Positions 1 through 5,238 of a stretch of DNA of 6,231 nt are shown here, one piece after another. The notes under the pieces are model-generated. The model was not told where the DNA came from. It did no database searches and saw nothing but the letters and a program-made list of their open reading frames with translations. The translations under genes and the position numbers were made by a program. The stretch comes from Anaerolineales bacterium UBA3905. GTDB lineage: Bacteria; Chloroflexota; Anaerolineae; Caldilineales; Caldilineaceae. Numbering within the stretch: position 1 is the first letter of the stretch; each line of letters starts with the position of its first letter. The stretch spans positions 1 through 6,231 of the forward strand of contig DGFH01000141.1 in NCBI GenBank assembly GCA_002391565.1, read 5' to 3'.

Positions 1-46
1 ATACGAGTGTGAGTGGGGTCGAGGGGGCGGGAAGATTTGTAAAAGA

Positions 47-80
47 GACGGGTATTGTTAAAAAAAGAATTTTTCCCGTC
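47..80. repeat. Inverted repeat GACGGG...CCCGTC with A/T-rich inner stem
   Basis: GACGGG (47-52) is complementary to CCCGTC (75-80). Inside it, AAAAA (62-66) can pair with TTTTT (70-74) across a three-base loop, leaving 53-61 as a one-sided bulge. It could be the terminator-like end of an upstream transcript, since a T run precedes the closing arm, or a regulatory structure. No T tract follows the second arm, so it is not a standard intrinsic terminator on the + strand. The inverted repeat is seen; the function is unknown. Confidence 0.35.
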
Positions 81-98
81 CATGAGGGGATGAAGGGC

Positions 99-131
99 TT
101 GAAAAACCCCCCCCCGAAGGTGTGACATGAT
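99..131 (+). promoter_or_regulatory. Weak candidate sigma-70-type promoter spanning a C9 tract
   Basis: TTGAAA (99-104) resembles a -35 box. Downstream are two poor -10 candidates: TGACAT (123-128, 18-base spacer) and CATGAT (126-131, 21-base spacer). The nine-C run at 107-115 lies inside either spacer. The matches are weak and promoter consensus in this lineage is uncertain, so this is only the best guess within the leader. Its interest is that a change in C-run length would change the spacer length. Confidence 0.2.
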
Positions 132-159
132 GCACCGAATGGTGCACATCTGGCGTCAC
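122..159. repeat. Nested inverted repeats GTGAC/GTCAC around TGCACC-GAAT-GGTGCA
   Basis: The inner element TGCACC (131-136), GAAT, GGTGCA (141-146) is a perfect six-base dyad with a four-base loop. Around it, GTGAC (122-126) is complementary to GTCAC (155-159). The inner dyad has the size and symmetry of an operator for a dimeric regulator, and the whole could also fold as a leader hairpin 35 to 70 bases before the first start codon. The symmetry is visible; the regulatory role is inference. Confidence 0.4.
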
Positions 160-163
160 GCCA
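151..163. repeat. Short perfect inverted repeat TGGCG-TCA-CGCCA
   Basis: Five bases (151-155) are exactly complementary to 159-163 around a three-base loop. It overlaps the right arm (155-159) of the nested repeat at 122-159, so the two structures are mutually exclusive. It lies 18 bases before the Shine-Dalgarno sequence of the first gene. It may be chance or part of an alternative-folding leader. Confidence 0.3.
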
Positions 164-180
164 TTCACAGGCAAAGTGAG

Positions 181-188
181 AGGGGAGG
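181..188 (+). promoter_or_regulatory. Ribosome binding site deciding the TTG start of cpaE
   Basis: AGGGGAGG at 181-188 is a strong Shine-Dalgarno match and sits six bases before TTG at 195. The next in-frame start, ATG at 231, has only GGAG at 213-216, about 14 bases away. The TTG start is therefore preferred. Confidence 0.75.
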
Positions 189-194
189 CGCGTC

Positions 195-1457
195 TTGGCA
201 AGGATAAGCCCTGGAGACACCTTACGGGTAATGCTGGTGGCTGAATCAGAAGGGCTGCGCGAACAAATCGGCACGATTCTCGCCCAGTATGCTGGTGAGC
301 ATCGTTTGTTTTGGATTGCGCAGCCTGAGTTAGCTGCTCATCGCGCCGAGGACCTTCTCCCTCATCTTGTGCTGGTCGACGACGAGCTGAGCAGCATGCC
401 GGCGCCGACAATCATTCGGCAATTGGTTGTTTCAGTGCCCAATGCGGTCTGCATGGTGATGGTTGACGAACGCGGCATGGCGATTGCTCGCCAGGCTGTA
501 TTAAGTGGGGCGCGCGGCTTCGTCACCAAACCCTTGATGGCAGAGGAATTCTGGATCACGGTGCATCAACTGCTGACCCAGAACCAGGTGCCGGATCAGG
601 ATATATCGCGCACAACCAAGATCGGCAAGGTGGTTGTCTTTGTCGGGCCAAAGGGCGGCACGGGGCGCACCATGGTGGCGACGAACACCTCCATCGCCAT
701 CATGGAGCAGACCGGACAAAGCGTGGTGATGGTTGATGCGGACTATGCGGCGCCGGCCCTCGATGTTGTGTTGAACCTGGAAGGAGATCGCGACATCAAC
801 ACCCTTTTAGCGCGCGCTTCACGTCTGGATAAAGACCTGGTTTCCAGCGTACTGGCTAATCACTCGTCGGGGTTGCGGGTTCTGTTGGCGCCAGCGCCAG
901 TGTACGGAACTTTAGAAATCAGCCTGCCCCAGGTGGAGCAGATCGTCTCACAATTGCGCATGATGTTTGACTGGGTCGTGATCGACCTGGGCGCCTTGCT
1001 CGATGAGAGTGGATACGCCTTCCTGGACAGCGCTGACTATATCGTCATGACTGTGGTGCCGGAGCTGGTCTGTTTACGCAACACGCGCCTGTTGCTCGAT
1101 CAGCTCCAGGCGCGCGGTTATCCGGAGGATCGTGTATGGGTGGTGCTCAACCGGGCAGGCATCAATGGCGGCGTCTCTAAGAGTGATATCGAGGAGCGGC
1201 TGCATGTGCGCGTGCGGCATTCGATTCCAGATGACCAGCCGTTGGTCAGTTTGAGCGTCAATCGTGGTGTGCCCTTGTATATCAGCCATCGGCGCAGCGC
1301 TGTGGCGCGCGCTATCGAGGAATTTGCTGTGATGTTTGTTTCGGGGACGACGAAACAGCCGGCGGTGGTGGAAAGTCCGAAGGAGGCGCCGGCTCCAGCC
1401 AGCAATCCCTTCAGCCGGATGTTCCGTCGTATCAGTTCGACAAGTGCAGCGAGGTGA
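195..1457 (+). CDS. cpaE: CpaE/TadZ-like pilus-assembly ATPase with N-terminal receiver-like domain
   Basis: This is a 420-residue protein of the CpaE/TadZ branch of MinD/ParA ATPases, which localises Tad/Flp pilus machines at the inner membrane. Residues about 10-130 form a degenerate response-regulator receiver fold. D62 follows the strand LVLV and K112 is in TKP, but one of the two early acidic residues is missing (A16, E17) and the usual Thr/Ser after strand 4 is D91. Residues about 144-385 form the ATPase: deviant Walker A GPKGGTGRT (151-159), DAD (181-183), Walker B-like VVIDLG (261-266). The signature lysine K153 is kept, but the canonical P-loop lysine is arginine (R158). The tail (about 386-420) is Pro/Ala-rich and ends in a basic, amphipathic segment around NPFSRMFRRI. 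The start is TTG, chosen by its strong ribosome binding site. It is followed three bases later by tadB. MinD or ParA proper are less likely given the receiver domain and neighbours. Confidence 0.9.
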   Translation: MARISPGDTLRVMLVAESEGLREQIGTILAQYAGEHRLFWIAQPELAAHRAEDLLPHLVLVDDELSSMPAPTIIRQLVVSVPNAVCMVMVDERGMAIARQAVLSGARGFVTKPLMAEEFWITVHQLLTQNQVPDQDISRTTKIGKVVVFVGPKGGTGRTMVATNTSIAIMEQTGQSVVMVDADYAAPALDVVLNLEGDRDINTLLARASRLDKDLVSSVLANHSSGLRVLLAPAPVYGTLEISLPQVEQIVSQLRMMFDWVVIDLGALLDESGYAFLDSADYIVMTVVPELVCLRNTRLLLDQLQARGYPEDRVWVVLNRAGINGGVSKSDIEERLHVRVRHSIPDDQPLVSLSVNRGVPLYISHRRSAVARAIEEFAVMFVSGTTKQPAVVESPKEAPAPASNPFSRMFRRISSTSAAR

Positions 1458-1460
1458 GTC

Positions 1461-2417
1461 ATGTCGGGTGCGATCATCGTTGCCGTGTTGGCCGGTCTTT
1501 CCGTGCTGACGCTCTTCATGGGGATGCGGCACTTTTTCACCAACAAGGACCCAATCGAGGATCGCCTGCGAGAGTATGGTCTGACAGAGTACATTCGTCA
1601 GGGGCGCCGCACCAGGCAGGAACATGAGCGCAAAGATCGCTTTCGTGGGGTGGAACGGCTGGCAAACGGTTTTGGCTTTGGTGACAAACTGCAAGGAATG
1701 TTGCAGCGCGCCGATGTGCCGATGTCGGTCGGCGAGTTCACGACCATTCTGCTGGTGGTCTCGGCAGCGGTTCTGGTGTTGACAACCTTGCGCGCAGGCT
1801 TCCTGGTGGGATTGATGGCGGCTGTGCTGCCGTGGGTGTTCGCCGTTTTCTATTTAAAGCAGCGTCAGAATAAGCGACGCATGGCGTTCACCAATCAACT
1901 CCCTGACGTCCTTACCTTGCTGGTCGGTTCGTTACGCGCCGGATATGGTCTGTCGCAGGCAATCGAGCTGGTGGCGCGCGAGATTCCTGAACCCGCCTCG
2001 AAGGAGTTTCAGCGCGTCACACGGGCCATGAGCCTGGGCGTGCCGATGCAAAAGGCGTTGGAGGGCATGGCGGAGCGCATCGAAAGTGATGATCTGGATC
2101 TGATGGTGACTGCCATCGGCGTGCAATATGAGATGGGAGGCAACCTCTCCTCAGTCCTGGAGAATATTGGCGACACCATTCGCCAGCGTGTGCGGGTGCT
2201 ACGTGAGGTCAGGGTGTTGACGGCGCAGCAACGGATGACCGGCAACATTCTGGCGGGTATGCCCGTGTTACTGGCGATAGCCTTCTCCATCTTGAGCCCT
2301 GGCTTTTTTGATCCTTTCTTCGAGCCAGGCTGGCAGCGAATGATGCCAGTCGTCGCCGCAGTGATGATCGGCATTGGCTTTATGATCATTCGGAAGATTG
2401 TTGACATCAAGGTGTAA
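1461..2417 (+). CDS. tadB: TadB, inner-membrane platform protein of the Tad pilus
   Basis: This 318-residue membrane protein belongs to the type II secretion F (T2SSF/GspF) family. In Tad systems TadB pairs with TadC as the platform acted on by the CpaF ATPase. One membrane helix lies at about 4-22, followed by a charged cytoplasmic stretch with the typical DPIEDRLREYG. A helix pair follows at about 93-131, then the cytoplasmic T2SSF helical domain (about 143-260, with LPDVLTLLVGSLRAGYGLSQ and later YEMGGNLS), and two more helices at about 263-282 and 294-311. Length and order are normal for TadB. The ATG lies three bases after the cpaE stop and GAGG at 1451-1454 can serve as Shine-Dalgarno, inside the end of cpaE, which suggests coupled translation. 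Position before tadC and the N-terminal helix argue for TadB rather than TadC. Confidence 0.93.
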   Translation: MSGAIIVAVLAGLSVLTLFMGMRHFFTNKDPIEDRLREYGLTEYIRQGRRTRQEHERKDRFRGVERLANGFGFGDKLQGMLQRADVPMSVGEFTTILLVVSAAVLVLTTLRAGFLVGLMAAVLPWVFAVFYLKQRQNKRRMAFTNQLPDVLTLLVGSLRAGYGLSQAIELVAREIPEPASKEFQRVTRAMSLGVPMQKALEGMAERIESDDLDLMVTAIGVQYEMGGNLSSVLENIGDTIRQRVRVLREVRVLTAQQRMTGNILAGMPVLLAIAFSILSPGFFDPFFEPGWQRMMPVVAAVMIGIGFMIIRKIVDIKV

Positions 2418-2422
2418 GAATC

Positions 2423-3364
2423 ATGCTGATCGAGATGATCAATGGGGCGTTAGCTCCGGCATTCTTTGGCATATTGGTGGCAGGCGCAATCGTAGCAATC
2501 TGGATGTCGCTGTCGCCAGCCAGCTCACCCCGCGCCATCACCGACCGCATGACAGGCATGGTGGACGCCAGCGGCATGGGAGAGGAACTGAAGACGCCGT
2601 TTGTCCAACGGATGATTTTGCCCGCCTTCCATCGTCTCACCAGTTTTCTGGCCGGGCTGATGCCACAAAAGAATATCGACAAGCTCAATTTGATGTTGAT
2701 CCAGGCGGGCAGCCCGGGTGGGCTAACCGCCATGGATTTTGTTGGGATTCGCTTTGTGCTGGCGGCGGCGGCTGGCGTTGGTTACTTCGTGATGATGGGA
2801 CGCACCGATCCGTTTCTGGTGTTGATCCGGAATTCATTGATCGCTGTGTTTATCGGGTTTATGTTTCCAAAACTATGGCTCAGCCAGCGTATCAAGAAGC
2901 GCAAGGTAGAGATTCGCCGCGCGTTGCCTGACGCGCTTGATATGTTAACCATCGGCGTTGAAGCCGGGCTTGCGTTTGAGTCCGCCCTGTTGCGGGTCGG
3001 TGAGCAGTGGGATAACGCCCTCACCGAAGAGTTCCGGCGCGCAGTCAGCGAATTACGGGTGGGCGTTCCTCGTAACGAGGCGCTTCGTCACATGGCAGAG
3101 CGCAATGGCGTGCCAGAGCTGACCACATTTATTGCTGTCCTGATCCAGTCCAACATGCTGGGGATGAGCATTGCCCAGGTGTTGCATACGCAGTCAGAAC
3201 AAATGCGTCTGAAGCGTCGCCAAATGGCTGAGGAGCAGGCGCATAGCGCCACCGTCAAGATTGTGTTAGTGCTGGTGCTCTTTATCTTCCCGGCTATGTT
3301 TATCGTGATTCTTGGCCCTGTTGTGCCGGAGATCATGACATCACTGCAGAAGATGGCACAGTGA
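2423..3364 (+). CDS. tadC: TadC, second inner-membrane platform protein of the Tad pilus
   Basis: This 313-residue T2SSF-family membrane protein is the partner of TadB. It has an N-terminal helix at about 11-30, then a cytoplasmic stretch containing KLNLMLIQAGSPGG (87-100). Helices follow at about 106-125 and 132-150. The T2SSF domain covers about 163-275 (ALPDALDMLTIGVEAGLAFE, and SNMLGMSIAQVL at 243-254). The closing segment is AEEQAHSATVKI followed by a hydrophobic helix ending FIFPAMFIVILGPV, which is the characteristic TadC C-terminus. The ATG is five bases after the tadB stop; AAGG at 2409-2412 is a modest Shine-Dalgarno. A second in-frame ATG at 2435 is possible. The frame is intact throughout. 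Confidence 0.93.
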   Translation: MLIEMINGALAPAFFGILVAGAIVAIWMSLSPASSPRAITDRMTGMVDASGMGEELKTPFVQRMILPAFHRLTSFLAGLMPQKNIDKLNLMLIQAGSPGGLTAMDFVGIRFVLAAAAGVGYFVMMGRTDPFLVLIRNSLIAVFIGFMFPKLWLSQRIKKRKVEIRRALPDALDMLTIGVEAGLAFESALLRVGEQWDNALTEEFRRAVSELRVGVPRNEALRHMAERNGVPELTTFIAVLIQSNMLGMSIAQVLHTQSEQMRLKRRQMAEEQAHSATVKIVLVLVLFIFPAMFIVILGPVVPEIMTSLQKMAQ

Positions 3365-3370
3365 AGGAGG
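3364..3370 (+). promoter_or_regulatory. Ribosome binding site deciding the start of the TPR-propeller gene
   Basis: AAGGAGG at 3364-3370 is an almost perfect Shine-Dalgarno, five bases before ATG at 3376. It begins at the last base of the tadC stop codon. The alternative GTG at 3361 overlaps the tadC stop (GTGA) and would place this site inside its own coding sequence, so the ATG is preferred. Confidence 0.8.
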
Positions 3371-3375
3371 AACCT

Positions 3376-5235
3376 ATGGCGGCTACATTTGGCGCCGGCT
3401 CAACCGAGTATGATGATCCGCAATTCCAGGAAGCGGCGACCCATTTCCACATGGGGCAATGGGAAAAAGCGATTCGTATCCTGGAAATGCTGCAAGCGCG
3501 CTACCCCGGCGACGCGCGCATTGGTCAAATGTTGCAGGACGCCAAATTCAAGGCGCAACTTGAGGCCAGCACTCAAATCAAAGAAAAGCGGTGGATCATC
3601 CCGTGGCGTTCGATTGCAGGGCGGGCAGCGATCATTGCTACGATTTTACTGCTGGTCATCATTGGGTTCTGGCTGATCCGGTCGCAGTTGATGCCGATGC
3701 TGGCCGACGCCCAATTACAGCGACAACAAATGCAACTGCTGAACCAGGCGCAATCCGCCCTGGCTGCCGGTGATTTTGACACCGCCGAGGCGCGCTTTCA
3801 AGACATGCTGGCCTTGACGCCGGATCGCCAGGAGGCATTGGATGGCCTGGTTGAAGTAGCGCGCCAGCGTGAACTATCGGCGCGATACAACGAAGCGGTC
3901 GCTGCTGACCTGGCAGGTAAGCGTGAACTGGCGCTTGCCATGTACAGCGATCTGCAGGTGAAAGCGCCCGGCTATCGTGATGTGAACAATCGGATTCTCA
4001 AGATACGCCATGTTCAGGAGCTGGATGAACTGATGACACAGGCGCGGCGGCTGCATCAACTCGGTTTTGATGCAGAGGCGACCACCGCCTTGATGCAAAT
4101 TCAGACGATGGATGTCAACTACCAGCGCGACGAGGTGGCGGAACTGCTTTACAGTCTCAACTACCGGCAAGGGATGCGCATTCTGGAACAGAACCCGCCG
4201 AAACCGGCGGAAGTGGCGATTGCCCTGAATTTCTTCAATGCCGCTTTGAAACAGAAACCCAACGCCGCCGAAGCGATCACGGAAGCCCGGCTGGCTGTCA
4301 ACTTCATGCGGGGCAAGGAAGCCTTCGATAAACAGAGCTGGTTAGAGGCAATCAATTTGTTGCGTTCGGTCGTCGCCGAGCGCCCTGATTATTTGGGCAA
4401 TACAACGGTTTCGATGCTTTTCATCGCACTGATGGGTGCAGGCGACGATTATGTACGCGGTGAAGATTTGTTGAACGCTTACGAAATGTACAGTCAAGCG
4501 TGTCAATTGCCGCTCACCGACACGAGCAGCGCCTGCGCCAAAGCCAGCACAATTATTCCCTTGCTCACGCCGACGCCAACTCCAACCCTTACGCCCACGC
4601 CAGGGCCAACGGCGCCGCCACCCACGCCTACACCGACTTCGACCCCGCGCCCCTTGCAGATGTTCCACAACCGGATCGTCTTCAAGTCGGATAACCCGGA
4701 TTTGCCCGGCATCTATGTGATCGATCCGGATGGATCGAACCGCGAGTATCTCGGCAACTTCAAGCAGTATGAGACGGTCTTCAACGAACTGCGTGAGTCA
4801 GAACGCTATTCACCAGATGGCAACTATTGGGTCTCAACTGCCGATGTCGATGGCGAGCCGCAAATCATTCTTCACCTGCCGGTTACGTCGCAATTTGGGC
4901 AACTGCCGCCCAAACCGCTCACACGCTTCACCGGCGGCATGGCCTACGACCCGGTGTGGTCGCCAGATGGCGCCTGGATTGCGTTCGTGACGACAGCGAA
5001 CGAGAGCGATGACATCTGGAAGACGCGCCCTGATAGTTCGGAACAGGTTGCGTTAATGCGCAACGATTGGGAGTGGGATAAGCATCCTTCCTGGTCACCG
5101 GACAGCCAGCGCATTGTCTTCTTCTCGAATCGTGAAGGCAACCGTCAGTTGTTCATCATCGATAAGGATGGTCGGAATCCAACTAATATCAGTCGCGTCC
5201 CCTGGGACGAATATGATCCAATCTGGGTGAAGTGA
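3376..5235 (+). CDS. Membrane-anchored TPR protein with Thr-Pro linker and C-terminal PD40/TolB-like propeller
   Basis: I do not recognise a named family for this 619-residue protein. An N-terminal TPR-like helix pair (about 16-50, HMGQWEKAIRILEMLQARYP) is followed by a basic stretch and one membrane helix (about 84-102). The positive charges before the helix (K69, K71, R72, R78, R83) predict N-in, C-out topology. Outside, TPR-like units cover about 115-385, for example LAAGDFDTAEARFQDMLALT and later NEAVAADLAGKRELALAMYS. A Thr/Pro linker (398-426) leads to a domain (about 430-619) with PD40 repeats: YSPDGNYW (478-485), PVWSPDGAWIAF (526-537), PSWSPDSQRIVFF (571-583) and DKDGRNPTNIS (596-606). 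The only two cysteines, C376 and C387, are on the exported side. It lies between tadC and cpaF with 11- and 3-base gaps, so an accessory role in pilus assembly, surface binding or sensing is inferred, not shown. A GTG at 3361 would add five residues. Confidence 0.85.
   Translation: MAATFGAGSTEYDDPQFQEAATHFHMGQWEKAIRILEMLQARYPGDARIGQMLQDAKFKAQLEASTQIKEKRWIIPWRSIAGRAAIIATILLLVIIGFWLIRSQLMPMLADAQLQRQQMQLLNQAQSALAAGDFDTAEARFQDMLALTPDRQEALDGLVEVARQRELSARYNEAVAADLAGKRELALAMYSDLQVKAPGYRDVNNRILKIRHVQELDELMTQARRLHQLGFDAEATTALMQIQTMDVNYQRDEVAELLYSLNYRQGMRILEQNPPKPAEVAIALNFFNAALKQKPNAAEAITEARLAVNFMRGKEAFDKQSWLEAINLLRSVVAERPDYLGNTTVSMLFIALMGAGDDYVRGEDLLNAYEMYSQACQLPLTDTSSACAKASTIIPLLTPTPTPTLTPTPGPTAPPPTPTPTSTPRPLQMFHNRIVFKSDNPDLPGIYVIDPDGSNREYLGNFKQYETVFNELRESERYSPDGNYWVSTADVDGEPQIILHLPVTSQFGQLPPKPLTRFTGGMAYDPVWSPDGAWIAFVTTANESDDIWKTRPDSSEQVALMRNDWEWDKHPSWSPDSQRIVFFSNREGNRQLFIIDKDGRNPTNISRVPWDEYDPIWVK
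4567..4653 (+). repeat. Thr-Pro repeat linker coding segment (ACN-CCN repeats)
   Basis: This in-gene stretch encodes residues 398-426 of the TPR-propeller protein, mostly alternating Thr and Pro with a few Gly, Ala, Ser, Leu and Arg. Codons vary (acg, act, aca, acc with ccg, cca, cct, ccc), so it is a degenerate peptide repeat and not a clean microsatellite. Such linkers act as extended, protease-resistant spacers in exported proteins and are common in Chloroflexota. It separates the TPR array from the propeller. Confidence 0.85.
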
Positions 5236-5238
5236 ACT

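Larger units (their letters stand above)
1..194. other. Leader / intergenic region upstream of the tad operon
   Basis: I see no credible coding sequence here. The stretch is compositionally unlike the genes that follow. It has G-rich runs (13-31), an A-rich run (60-66), a run of nine C's (107-115) and several short inverted repeats between 47 and 163. It ends with the ribosome binding site of the first gene. Because the genes after it are almost contiguous, this is the only place in the window where an operon promoter and its control sites are likely to lie. What lies upstream of base 1 is unknown. Confidence 0.7.

Noticed and set aside
121..169. CRP-like site from TGTGA (121-125) and TCACA (165-169)
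   Set aside because: The half-sites are 39 bases apart, while a CRP site needs six between them.
58..411. 117-residue minus-strand frame covering the leader and start of cpaE
   Set aside because: Low-complexity, Arg/Ser/Pro-rich product overlapping the leader and a solid gene, with no ribosome binding site or domain that I can see.
1074..1694. 206-residue open frame on the minus strand
   Set aside because: It runs across the cpaE-tadB junction antisense to two well supported genes, with His/Thr/Arg-rich composition typical of a shadow frame.
2398..2931. 177-residue + strand frame overlapping the end of tadB and start of tadC
   Set aside because: It is an out-of-frame reading of tadC, rich in Arg, Gly, His and Asp, with no domain. 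The tadC frame has clear T2SSF features.
3361..3375. GTG start at 3361 for the TPR-propeller gene
   Set aside because: The near-perfect AAGGAGG at 3364-3370 is spaced correctly for ATG 3376, and the five extra residues add nothing recognisable.
3361..3375. Separate promoter or terminator between tadC and the TPR-propeller gene
   Set aside because: The gap is only 11 bases and is occupied by the ribosome binding site. No hairpin or T run is present.
4503..4712. Gly-Val repeat protein on the minus strand
   Set aside because: The Gly-Val repeat is only the reverse complement of the Thr-Pro linker codons in the + strand gene.
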